Positions 48,601 to 57,258 of a stretch of 64,000 nucleotides of DNA are shown here, in pieces. The number at the start of each line of letters is the position of its first letter. Positions within the stretch are counted from its first letter, which is position 1. Source of the stretch: Nematostella vectensis (taxonomy: Eukaryota > Cnidaria > Anthozoa > Actiniaria > Edwardsiidae); contig NC_064035.1 in the NCBI RefSeq assembly GCF_932526225.1, positions 6,509,501 through 6,573,500 of the forward strand. The letters run 5' to 3'. Below the pieces are notes generated by a model. It ran no database searches. It was not told where the DNA came from and saw only the letters and a list, made by a program, of their open reading frames with translations. A program made the position numbers and the translations under genes.

Positions 48601-51600
48601 GGCTTTGATGTGTAGATGTATCAGATGTTTGAGGTTTGTTTCGTTGGACTTTTGAGATTTGACCTTTTCTGTCATGCTTTTTACGTAAGGCTGAGCTTTT
48701 GTTTTTTGGCATTGTCAATTTTGGAGACCTCTTTGGACTAGATTGTGTTTTGCTTTTACTCTGGTTGACATTCAGAAGCTTTTCATGGTTCCGAGGTTGA
48801 AACTTTATTGCCTTTGTAACACCAACTCTTTTCACAATAGCGGAAACTTTTCGCCGAGCATCCTTCTTAATAGGAGTATTTTTCACTTTCGTGCCAAAAG
48901 CTACTTTCGCCTTTTTCAAATTCTTTGTCAGCTTAGAGCTAGACACTTTATAAGGTCTATTGTTGTTGTGCTTTACATCAGCCGTTTCAACTAAGCTGGG
49001 ACCACCTCCACTTCCTTCCCCACTCGAAAAGAACTCTCCATTCCTGGCAATTGGTGTTCCGGTATATTTTTTCAAATCAATCGTTGACGTAGCAGAGATA
49101 CCGGAGCCACTACTTCCGCCATTTATGGAAGCACTCCCTTCATCTTCGAAGGAAGAAGTCATGAGGTCCTCTTCCTCGTTCTGTCGGGGTTTCGCGTCTC
49201 CCGTTTGTAGTAGTGTCCCGTTTAAGCTGTTAATTATAGGCTTTGCCAGGACTCGTCGCTTTGACGTCTTGTACTGTCTTGATTCCAGAGTTTTGTTCCC
49301 TGTGTTCGCTATGTATGAGTTCCCAGGCGATTTGGTCGCGTCTTTAACCTTTGGCTTGGAGTGGTTAACTCCAGATGTTGCACTTACACGTCCATGACTT
49401 TTGACTGGTTTAGCTTTTGGCTGAGCATGCTTCATAACCTTTGGCAAGCCTTCCTTGTGAAAATTTTGCTCTGAGCTTATTACAAGCTGTGCGCTGTGCA
49501 TCTTATGAGTTCTGACCGAAGCAGACTTGGGAAGCGTTGGACCATACCCGCTAGACGATACCTTGCCAAGATCCTTGTTTGACTGATTGACCGCTATATG
49601 GATATGGTCGACACCAAGCAAGGCCTTCTTCGTAAAATTTTTCTTTGTGTGTTGAGCTGTGGTTTTGGCTTTATCTCCTGATTGCGCTTTTACTTTTGGC
49701 TTCTTCACTTCATTCATTTGTTTGTTGGTGTTTGAGAGAGTAATAGGCTCCACTATATTGTGCGTGCCGTGCTCTAGGGTGTTGGAGGAAATCATAGACT
49801 TGTCTATTTTGCCTTTCTCAGTGGTGTTCGAGAGCCTGGTAGATTTGAGTCTAATGTTCCAGCCTTGCTCTTTGGTGTTGGAGAGCCTGGTAGGTTTGCT
49901 TATTACCTTCCTGCCTTTCTCCGTTGTGTTGGAGAGCCTGGTAGGATTGGCTCTATAGTTCCTGCCTTTCTCCGTGGTGTTGGAGAGCCTGGTAGGTTTG
50001 AGAATAACGTTCCTGCCTTTCTCCGTGGTGTTGGAGAGCCTGGTTGGTTTGAGAATAATGTTCCTGTCTTGTTCCGTGGTGTTGGAGAGCTTGGTAGGTT
50101 TGAGAATACTGTTCCTGCCTTTCTCCGTGGTGTTGGAGAGCTTGGTAGGTTTGGCTCTATAGTTCCTGCCTTTCTCCGTTGTGTTGGAGAGCCTAGTAGG
50201 TTTGGCTCTATAGTTCCTGCCTTTCTCCGTGTTGTAGGAGAGCCTGGTAGGTTTGGCTCTATAGTTCCTGCCTTTCTCCGTTGTGTTGGAGAGCCTAGTA
50301 GGTTTGGCTCTATAGTTCCTGCCTTTCTCCATTGTGTTGGAGAGCCTGGTAGGTTTGCTTATTACCTTCCTGCCTTTCTCCGTTGTGTTGGAGAGCTTAG
50401 TATGTTTGGCTCTATAGTTACTGCCTTTCTCCGTGGTGTAGGAGAGCCTGGTAGGTTTGGCTCTATAGTTCCTGCCTTTCTCCGTTGTGTTGGAGAGCCT
50501 AGTAGGTTTGGCTCTATAGTTCCTGCCATTCTCCGTGGCGTAGGGAATCTTGGTAGGTTTCACTCTATAGTTCCTGCCTTTCTCCGTGGTGTAGGGAAGC
50601 CTGGTAGGTTTGACTATATTGTACATACCGTGCTCCGTGGAGTTTTGTTCCGTTGAGCTCCCTTGTGCACTTCCCTCTTCCTTGTTCCCGGACGCCTCGC
50701 CCATCGAAACATCTTCACCAATGTTTTGCACTTCTGCGCTATTTTTAGTTTGGTTCGTTAGTGATTTGAGGCCTGCCTTTAGCAACGTTTGGTTGTTTGT
50801 GTGATCATGTATACTAGTTCCTAGCTTATACTTATTTGAATCAGTTGCGCTCTGCATGCTCTGCATGGTCGCACTTGTCGAAGGCTTGATAGTTGATTTA
50901 TATTTTTCCGGTCTGTTATCTGCGTGCAAAGAAACAGTGCTAGGTTTGGTAGGAGTCTGTTGTTGGTGTCGAACACTATGGTAGGCGTACTGGCCGCTGA
51001 CACCAGCAATTGCACTCTTGTTAGATTTATCATTGATCTTTATATATTTCTTCTCGAGACTTCCGTATGTAACATTACGATGGCTCTTTGTCGGCTTATA
51101 TTTGCTGATATTTTTCCTCTTGCTCTCAGAGCCGATGCTCGAAGCTGTTCTCGAGCTCTCGATGTGCTTCTGAACATTTTCGAGTTTTTGTAAGTGACGG
51201 AGCCGTGGGTCTTCCCTTGTGGTATTAGCATGACCGTGTTTACTATTATCAATGCTAGAGAAACTCATTGTATTTCCTTGTTTTGCGCTCGTTTGTTTTC
51301 TGTCTTTAGTCTTTTCGCTCGTGTCACTTAGAGACGAATGCGTGTTATCGGGTATAGTTAACTGTTTACTGCTTTTTTTCACCACGGCCTTCTTTCGAGA
51401 AGGTGCCGCACTCGTATTGAGCTGTTTTTTAGATTGGGTTCTCGCTTTCGTTTGTTTTCCATTTTTGACGAATGAAGAAGACTTATCATCATCATCTGAT
51501 CCGAGGTCATCATCATCATCGTCGACACTCCGAAGTACCTCTGCAAACAAAATACAGCATAAATAATCTAACTTATCGGCATCAGATAATATATCAGTTT

Positions 51601-53099
51601 CCTAAAACTTAAAAAAACGCATATATACGGCATTGACCATATATATCGCTTATGACCAGTTTTCAAGTGATTTTGATGAATTTAAATTAAAGCTTGTAAC
51701 AAAGTCCAGAATATTTAGGTACCTCTTTTCCGATCGATGATCGCAACCTGAAGGGAGAGCCCCTGATTGGATCTGCGTGCACCTCCACAGTCTCCATGGC
51801 AACGGACACTATAGCAAGCATCGTCCTCGACGAAACCTAGAAAGCAGTCTTTGGATTTGCAGCACAATGATGTGCAATCTTGTGCTGTGATAGGCCCACT
51901 GTGCAGTTGAATGAAGTCTTGAGATTGTCTGGAGGCTTGTAATAACACGGAGAAGCTTGTTGCGAATGGTTTGGGACAAAGAGCGCTGGAGGCAATAACT
52001 GTGTGCTTGACGACATCTGGGAGAAATATCAACTGATAGTTAACAATATCATCATCATCATTATCCTTATCATTATCAAACACCATCATCATTACTAATT
52101 ATTATTATCGTTATCAGACGCCCGGTTTAAAAAGGCAGCTATAAGGCTTGTCACAAAGTTGAACATTTTGGCGATTCCGTTTTAAAAATACTTTTTTTAA
52201 CGCTATAACCGACTTGTAGTCTGTATTCAGTTTATTGCAGCCACCTGGTTTGTTGAAGCTTTCTCATTGTTGTGGAAACACAAGAACATTACAAAACGCG
52301 CCCTTTATCTACCTCTACCTGCCCGGTGGATAAAGCTACACGAAACAGACAGCATCCCTTGATTACACTTGCAGGGCAAGCGTTTGAGATACATAACAAC
52401 AACACTTTCCTATACATCATTTTCTATACTAAAATTGTTATGATCGTGTTAGTGCTACGCCTGAAATTAGTGATTAGCAGTGAGAATAAACAAAACATTT
52501 TATGGTTTCAGCATTAGTTGGGCCGTAGAATGCGAAGCCTACGAGTATAAGCCTCGTTTTGTTTTTGTTTTTGAGTAAAACATTAAACAGCAAATAAATG
52601 CTCCCTTTTTCTAGAAGAAAAATAGAAAAAAAAGCAATCAGACCTATGATCAAATCAATGTGTTTCCGCCCTCACTGACCTTGATGATCACCGCCATGTT
52701 GATCTTGTGCCCTAACTACCTTGTCAACAACAGTATGGCACAGCTCAGGTATACTGCATGATACCCCAAAACAACGCACTCCTGACTGTATCGCCACCTC
52801 GCATTCCCCATCCTCGCAGCACAAGTTCACACAATCCTCCAGCCCAGTAGCATTCCCGAGCACATCAAACTTGAAGCCCTTCGGCGAGACTGGGTCGCCA
52901 GTACCATCGCATTTCCGAGGTCTACCAGGCTGTGATAGGACTTGACCTTCAACATTAGCATGTGCGATCTCACTTAGTTTGCATAGAATGGGGAGTGTAC
53001 AAGAATTGAGATATAGGCTTGCTTACCTTTACTGATGAAGGCACACAGCACAAGCCCTGACAGCAGACATACTAGCGTGTATCTCCCGTCTTTGACCAT
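27610..53099 (-). CDS. Giant MANSC-HormR-GAIN/GPS single-pass receptor
   Basis: 21 exons: 53099-53027, 52946-52680, 52016-51723, 51540-44719, 44624-44223, 44122-43823, 37371-37270, 36718-36624, 36407-36219, 35731-35663, 35202-35091, 34915-34787, 34157-34091, 33810-33708, 33447-33401, 32972-32846, 32720-32614, 32498-32295, 31055-30884, 29744-28732 and 27961-27610. They sum to 11,046 nt, 3681 aa, in one frame. Domain order: signal peptide (1-~24), MANSC (~50-105), MANSC (~125-205), low-complexity stalk (~213-2620), MANSC (~2640-2715), HormR (~2724-2778), GAIN with GPS (~2786-3060), one TM (~3078-3100), cytoplasmic tail to 3681. The extracellular half resembles latrophilin-type adhesion GPCRs, but no exon for helices 2-7 exists. 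The join over the 43822-37372 intron is inferred: the upstream half lacks a stop and the downstream half lacks a start, and both sides are phase 1. The weakest site is the donor at 44222 (GATG|GTCTTA). Confidence 0.68.
28040..28720. repeat. 50-bp intronic minisatellite, ~13 copies
   Basis: Unit AGCCGCTAACAAGCCGATTG plus ACTGTACTGTGTGACATAAT and CCCCTAGTGT. Copies differ at a few sites. It fills most of the last intron of the receptor gene, between exons 29744-28732 and 27961-27610. Confidence 0.95.
29868..30810. repeat. GATGAT-type minisatellite with 336-bp duplication
   Basis: An 18-bp unit (ATTGATGATGGTATGATG) and its variants fill an intron of the receptor gene. A 336-bp segment, including non-repetitive sequence (GTGTTTCTAATATCAGTACT...), occurs twice, starting near 29878 and 30214. 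Confidence 0.9.
31278..31977. mobile_element. 700-bp Harbinger-like MITE inside a minisatellite
   Basis: Termini GGGAGCGGTCATGAATTACT and AGTAATTAATTACCGCTCCC are inverted and flanked by TTA (31275-31277, 31978-31980). It has long C-runs inside and no transposase. It splits the tandem array of this intron, so it inserted after the array formed. Confidence 0.8.
31981..32294. repeat. 54-bp intronic minisatellite adjoining an exon
   Basis: About six copies of a unit containing TTAGCCACTATTTAAGTCTT and GTATAGATTACCCAATATTAAAGTGG; related units lie at 31100-31277. The copy nearest the exon overlaps the end of coding exon 32498-32295, so each unit carries a version of that exon's 5' splice site. 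Confidence 0.9.
32962..33130. repeat. 49/50-bp minisatellite carrying 3' splice-site copies
   Basis: Copies start at 32966, 33015, 33065 and 33115. The first overlaps the acceptor of exon 32972-32846. On the minus strand every unit reads GTTTTGTTTG...TAG|CCCGCAC, that is, the polypyrimidine tract, AG and first exon bases. Confidence 0.9.
34444..34665. repeat. CCCCACCCCCATCCCCAGCC repeat
   Basis: C-rich tandem repeat in a receptor-gene intron. The transcribed RNA is G-rich with many GGGG runs and could form quadruplexes. Apparent Gly/Trp frames across it are artefacts of the repeat. Confidence 0.9.
35290..35640. repeat. CACGTG-rich degenerate tandem repeat
   Basis: Roughly 21-24-bp degenerate units (AAATAAGGTCACGTCACGTGC) fill the intron between exons 35731-35663 and 35202-35091. 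Many contain CACGTG (E-box) or ACGTCAC (CRE-like) words. Confidence 0.75.
35916..36050. repeat. 70-bp tandem duplication in intron
   Basis: Two copies beginning CTAGGCCCAGTA at 35916 and 35986, each with GTGATCTTTCCAGTAGTG. It lies in the intron between exons 36407-36219 and 35731-35663. Confidence 0.7.
36784..37283. repeat. 34-bp minisatellite carrying 5' splice-site copies
   Basis: About 14 copies of GCGTTACAAACCTTTAGCGT plus GACGTATCATGAAA. The right-most copy overlaps the end of the HormR exon 37371-37270. On the minus strand each unit reads ACGTCACGCTAAAG|GTTTGTAACG, the last exon bases and the donor. Confidence 0.95.
37828..39139 (+). CDS. Secreted PAN/apple - FN2 - FN2 protein
   Basis: Exons 37828-38137 and 38823-39139 join in phase 1 to give 208 aa. 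Signal peptide [19 protein letters not shown], then a PAN/apple domain ([36 protein letters not shown]), then two fibronectin type II-like domains ([53 protein letters not shown]) ending WSNCI-stop. Both are carbohydrate/protein-binding extracellular modules, so a secreted lectin-like or matrix role is likely. The acceptor of exon 2 is preceded by a (CTATTG)n run. AATAAA is at 39521. The gene is nested antisense in an intron of the giant receptor gene. Confidence 0.85.
38713..38818. repeat. (CTATTG)n hexanucleotide repeat
   Basis: About 17 perfect copies end six bases before the acceptor of the FN2 exon at 38823. The repeat therefore takes the place of the polypyrimidine tract. Confidence 0.95.
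39140..39985. other. 3' UTR and spacer between the PAN-FN2 paralogues
   Basis: AT-rich. It contains the AATAAA at 39521-39526 for the first gene and the promoter of the second. No other coding exon is supported. Confidence 0.5.
39986..41957 (+). CDS. Secreted PAN/apple - FN2 protein, paralogue
   Basis: Exons 39986-40298, 40646-40684, 40918-40956 and 41809-41957 join in phase 1 throughout to give 179 aa. Signal peptide [20 protein letters not shown], a PAN/apple domain identical to that of the upstream gene, two 13-residue linker mini-exons ([12 protein letters not shown] and [12 protein letters not shown] cores) and one FN2 domain ([38 protein letters not shown]). The FN2 acceptor at ACCAACAG|AA was chosen because an earlier AG at ~41753 leads to a stop. 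AATAAA is at 42268. It probably shares the role of its neighbour, with one FN2 domain fewer. Confidence 0.82.
40500..41020 (+). repeat. ~280-bp duplication carrying a mini-exon
   Basis: The segment from AATTTGTTTAGAGGGAAGTT through the mini-exon to GCGCAATAACTGCATC occurs twice (about 40502-40746 and 40777-41018). Each copy has its own acceptor and donor, both phase 1, so tandem duplication added a linker exon without disturbing the frame. Confidence 0.9.
42685..42868. mobile_element. 184-bp inverted-repeat MITE
   Basis: ACTGAGGACGCATAAATACAGT and ACTGTATTTATGCATCCTTAGT form imperfect inverted ends. Pairing continues inwards (AAGCCTCG, TACCAGCG) so that nearly the whole element folds. No target duplication is evident. 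Confidence 0.7.
42920..43155 (+). pseudogene. Decayed PAN-FN2 copy
   Basis: 42925-43030 matches the PAN exon in weak form (TTTTCGGTCTGAATTTG, GCCTTGAAGAAGACCCAAAATG, TACGAGCTTG), and ~43060-43155 matches the FN2 exon (TATACAAGCTGCACTT, GTCTAAGATGGGACATGGGG, AATTGTGCATAA). Frameshifts, in-frame stops and loss of the W/C codons show it is not functional. It is the third member of the cluster. Confidence 0.75.
43823..44624 (-). other. Thr/Pro linker exon and third MANSC exon
   Basis: Exon 44624-44223 encodes a mucin-like linker with PAQPFTPIP-type repeats. Exon 44122-43823 encodes the third MANSC ([30 protein letters not shown]). The two frames differ, so an intron is required. The only phase-1 donor giving a reasonable intron (100 bp) is GATG|GTCTTA, which is weak. 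A better-looking site further on would leave only ~37 bp. The last exon ends CACCAAG|GTAATG, so the transcript must continue. Confidence 0.75.
44719..51540 (-). other. 6.8-kb exon encoding low-complexity stalk
   Basis: One uninterrupted exon of 2273 full codons with phase-1 edges. From the N-terminal side: an acidic start ([13 protein letters not shown]); Ser/Lys-rich sequence; a 16-17 copy repeat of consensus [17 protein letters not shown] with N-glycosylation sites (DNA ~49740-50628); SG-rich spots ([16 protein letters not shown]) that could carry glycosaminoglycan; Lys-rich sequence with a 10-Asp run (~47320); a His/Glu-rich stretch; a Trp/Pro/His-rich stretch with repeated AWxNxPP motifs; and a Thr/Ser-rich mucin-like end. 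It is probably an extended, glycosylated extracellular stalk. No folded domain is recognised. Confidence 0.85.
49740..50628 (-). repeat. 51-bp coding tandem repeat (17-aa unit)
   Basis: Sixteen clear copies and one degenerate copy of a 51-bp unit, always in frame, encode [17 protein letters not shown] variants (YRA, VIS, IIL and SIL endings). NTTE gives an N-glycosylation site in most units. Variant endings recur in patterns, which suggests unequal exchange between units. Confidence 0.92.
51723..53099 (-). other. Signal peptide and first two MANSC domains (exons 1-3)
   Basis: Exon 1 begins [20 protein letters not shown], a clear signal peptide. Exon 2 holds a MANSC domain ([26 protein letters not shown]). 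Exon 3 holds another ([26 protein letters not shown]). MANSC domains occur in animal membrane and secreted proteins such as SPINT1, LRP11 and KIAA0319. All three exon ends are phase 1, typical of shuffled extracellular modules. The acceptor of exon 2 at TGAAG|GTCAAG was chosen over a later CAG, which would meet a stop at once. Confidence 0.85.
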
Positions 53100-53460
53100 G
53101 GAGTACAGACCAACTAGTATTTGTGATATTTGTCGTAGATAACATCCTACACCATCAACGTCAATCTATACAACTGCTACACGGCATCAAGCGAATCCAA
53201 TTATCAATCCGTGTCAATATTTGTCTAAATTTTCGTGTACATAAATGTTTTGTTTGTTGTTTTTTTTGTCGCGAGGGTAGGACCGGATTTTTTTTCCCGC
53301 GCTTGCCGGGCCGAGGAGAGAATTACGTCACGCAAATGTTATGGGAAACCCCGTCAGTGAGCGGCCAATCAGAAGGTAGCATTTGTGAATGTTTGCGGGT
53401 GACCATGCCCCTACCCGGTGGGGGAATTCCTGAGACATAACCTAATGTTAGCAAGAAAAA
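53100..53460 (-). promoter_or_regulatory. Probable promoter of the giant receptor gene
   Basis: Upstream of the ATG at 53099. A GC-richer patch at ~53270-53430 holds GGCCAATCAG (CCAAT box, 53363) and TTACGTCACGCAAAT (CRE-like). No TATA box was identified. Confidence 0.4.
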
Positions 53461-54417
53461 GAAATTTAATCAGTGCGATGCTGAATTCTGCTACTATGCG
53501 AGCCTACTAATTAAATCTAGGGAAGTAAAGAAACAATTTTGTTTTGTCAAATCTCCCGCGGCAATAACAGGTGTAATAAGTTATGAATTTACAGAGAAAT
53601 ATTCGACGCTTGGAAGAGTTTGTTATTTTGCTTCGCTAGTTTGAAGACAATGGGATCAGTCGCTTGGCCATTCCGGGTCATTGATCTACTTTTAGAACAC
53701 GGCACCCTGTTGTCCTGAAACGCATCTTAACTTGAATGTTATTAAAATACTAAACAGCCATTTACATTTCCTGCAGTGGACCGTCGCTTAGCACTGATTG
53801 GATATGGATAGCTGATTTGATTTTTTGTTGCTTTGCACTTCTTTTCAAGCCCATTACTTTTCAAACAAAAAAAAAAACGTATGCCACGCATGGTGGTAGT
53901 TCAGTTAAAACAACATAATGATCCTTGGTTGAGTTATTCTTCTCCAAAACAGCTAATTGCCTCCTTGTTAGCGGTTTATCTTTTTTTATCGCGTTATATT
54001 TACCCCCTTTATGGAATAAAAACATTTCTAAATTTTTGAGAGGAAGGATCGATAATTCCAAATTTAACCCTCAGAAGTAGCGTTTACTCGATACGGGAAG
54101 AAAGCGGTTTTTTTTTTACCGGGGCACATTGAAAAGCTGGTCGTTAAAATAAACATTTAATTTCTGCATTTACTCTTTGTTTTTTATTAACCAAAAACTG
54201 GTTGTTGACTCTTTTTGGTGAACCATAATCATGCTCTGGTTGCCGATCATGACTATTTTGGGTATTCTGATTCCAATTAAACGCCCTGCATGAGTTAGTG
54301 CTCGGCCTAAGCAGCAAAATATCAAATAAGCGCTGAACTCCCCTAAAAAAGTAAGAATGGCCAAAAGTCTTTTAGAAACCAAAGCACCTGAAAATTTCGC
54401 TGCAGCTTAAATCAGCT

Positions 54418-54450
54418 ATTGTTATGGGATATTAACTATCCCATAACAAT
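54418..54450. repeat. Perfect hairpin, 14-bp arms
   Basis: ATTGTTATGGGATA at 54418-54431 and its exact reverse complement at 54437-54450 flank a 5-nt loop. Purpose unknown; it may be a transposon remnant. Confidence 0.8.
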
Positions 54451-54815
54451 TCCGAGAAATATTTTTTTTCCTTGGAACTTCGAATATTGTATATCGACTT
54501 CTTTTATTTTTTTTCGGGTGAGCTCCAAAAACACGACGCTGCCTTTTTCAAACGAAAAAAATCTCCCCGGATATAACATAAATATCCGAACAGATATATG
54601 TTTTTCAGCGCAAAAGATTGGACTGCCATGACATGCCATTGACTACTGTGTATGATTGGTATAGCAACCGCCTTTTATTTCGTGACCGTACATTATGGTG
54701 CTACAACCCGCATTGGTGACACAAGAACGATAATGCAATATTCGTGACGGTTTGTCATAAAGTAGTACCTTAATGATTCGAAAAAGCGCCCTCCTTTAAA
54801 TAAGCGCTACCCTTC

Positions 54816-54932
54816 TGTACAGGACCCGAAATGATCCCAGGACCCGAAACGATCCCAGGTCCCGAAATGATCCCCAAAAGTACCCCAACTGATCCTCGGA
54901 CCCAAAACGGTACCGAGGAGTCCCCGAAATGA
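54816..54932. repeat. GACCCGAAATGATCCCAG repeat fragment
   Basis: Tandem ~18-bp units following CTGTACAG. The same block occurs at 60730-60805, and inverted at 61260-61366 inside the 58-61 kb transposon, so this is a piece of a related element. Confidence 0.8.
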
Positions 54933-57258
54933 AAGTCCGAAAGTGAAAGTGCAGCTCCGCAATACTTTACTATAATTGAAAAATTGGTTGTTTTCGATTT
55001 CTTGCACTTGTCCTAAAACTACACTAGCCTTGCTACATCTAAATTTAGAACAAAAGAAATAGCTGGACTTGAAAGAATTCATTCATGACAAACATCATAA
55101 CAAATCAGCTTATTGGATTCAAATATTTAGTAAGTTATATTACTTATTCACAATATGTGATTATATAACATTTAAGGGGGGGGGGGGGGTGAATAGGGGT
55201 ATGTAAATCCGCCGATCCGCAACATTTTCGGGGCGAATCCGTGGATCCGCAGATATTTTTAGATCCGCATGGTTTGACAGATGAGCACAAGACTTGACTC
55301 TTCAAAACTTTCAACCATGCTTTTACACAGTCTTTTGCACATAATTAGACAAGTTCATACCCGTGGTTAGCATTCCCACGAATGATTGTTTTCAAGCACT
55401 TCTTTTTCGACAATTCTTGGCTTTTCTGCCGTCAGTTTTCGTGTGTTTTTGAGAGGGGCAGAAATACACATCCGCCATATTGTTTTGCGCGCTCTGGAGG
55501 CCTGTGCCGAGGCAGATTGCGGCTGGCTGGATGGATGGCAGCTTGTGACAATGACGTCATTGACCACAAAAACTGAGTCGCCTAGTTATAGACCATTTCT
55601 ATACCTACGGCCGCGCTGGCTCCGCTATAATATTTTTGGAAAGTTTGTCATGGCTAGTGTAGAGGAGTCTGCCACCACTTTGTTTATCAAGTCATCTCTT
55701 TTGTTGTGTGTTGTACGGTTACTTATCAATGTTTTGTGACGCTCATTCCATAATTGAACAAAGAGCAAAAACTAGAATTGAGTTCTTTGTTTGAAATAGC
55801 ACCATTGATTCAAATGCAGCATGGATCCGATCGAAAACTCACCTTGTAGAGGTGGACTTGTTGATTCCTTTCTTGTTGAAATGACGCACGTGGTCGGCAG
55901 ATGATCGCTTTTGATAGCAGACGCTCGTAATTCAAGGCAGTTTTCTTCGGCTTCCAGGAGTTTAGAATGCGAAAGGTTTCTTCTGGATATCGGTCAGGTA
56001 ATCAAATTTAAAAAACAGGCCCGTCTTTCTTCCCATAACCGCTCCATATTGATGTTTGGAGGCCAGACACCAATTGAAAGCGTCTATTTGCCAATGGTTC
56101 TGAATGTAATGAGCCGACTTGTTGGGGACAAGTGACGTCATAAGTGCTCTCCAAATCAAGCTAGCTCAAGCAATGACCGCCGATTTTCGAACGTTTTAAC
56201 AACTTTTCTTTTGGAGTTTTGAGCTAATTTTTTCACCAAGAGTATATCAAACGATGCTCTTTCTAATGAATGTAGCGAGAAGGCGTAATATTAAATGGAA
56301 TTTACGTCATACGGCCCCTTTAATCACTAATAAAGTTTGATTCTGAATCGATTCAGAAGCTGGTATTTTCTGCCAAAATGAAATAAGCGCCCCCTTCCCA
56401 ATAAGCGCCCCCCAAAGACCTAAAAAAAAATACGCGCCCCTAGCGCTTGTTTGAATCATTACGGTAACTCAAAATTAGATCAGATATTTTGCTTTTATCT
56501 TTATTCAAACGTAAACAAGCCGATCTAAGCTTTGATATCGATGAGACATAACACAAGAAAATTAATAAAAAGCTTGCGTATACTGATAACAAAGCCTGAA
56601 AGCTAAAACAATATTCTCTGATAATCAAAAGACATCTTCGTTTCAAGAAGACGTCAATAATTCATATAAAGTGACGCTTGAAAATCAACAAGCTAGCTAC
56701 ATTCATAAAAAGAAAAGATACATTCCATAGAGAGAAACATACACTGACATCGTGTTGTATGCGTCTATACAATAGCGCTTGCTTCATGGCCCGTCGATCG
56801 GGTCGCGGCGCCTGTAGAGATTACTGTTATCGGGAAATTCGCCATGATCACTTTTTTATCTCTTGAGATGTAACTCTAGAGCACGTTTAACGGTTAACAG
56901 GTGCGTTTTACCCGCTTGGTTAAAATCTTACTTATCAAAAACAAGTGAAATATCAATTCCCTTTCAAATCTGTGATAAAAAGCCTACACAATTTGGTCTA
57001 GTAATCAAATTTGGTTCAGTAATCAAAATTATTTAAGTAATGTTTGTACAAGATTAATAAGTTTATAAGATTAATTTGACGAATATTATTTTCTGCAGGC
57101 CATTGAAGACGCTGGGTTTTAGTCCGAGACCGAACTTTGTGACCGCAATGACAGCATACAATGCCCCGCAAACCTACAGGTGCGTGAGATAAATCTGCGA
57201 ATAGCCCATGAGCTCAAGCATTAGGCGTAAACGAGAACACAAGCCACTTCGTTTAGCG

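Larger units (their letters stand above)
53461..57207. other. Intergenic, repeats only
   Basis: No gene is supported. It contains a perfect 14-bp-arm hairpin (54418-54450), a transposon-derived repeat (54816-54932), a G14 run near 55174-55187 with GATCCGC repeats after it, and TGACGTCA sites near 55552 and 56132. A possible 5' UTR acceptor (TTTTCTGCAG|GCC) near 57098 may belong to the next gene. Confidence 0.45.

Noticed and set aside
49865-50656. 263-codon plus-strand open frame with Phe/Val/Gly repeats
   Set aside because: It is the antisense shadow of the in-frame 17-aa repeat of the receptor exon.
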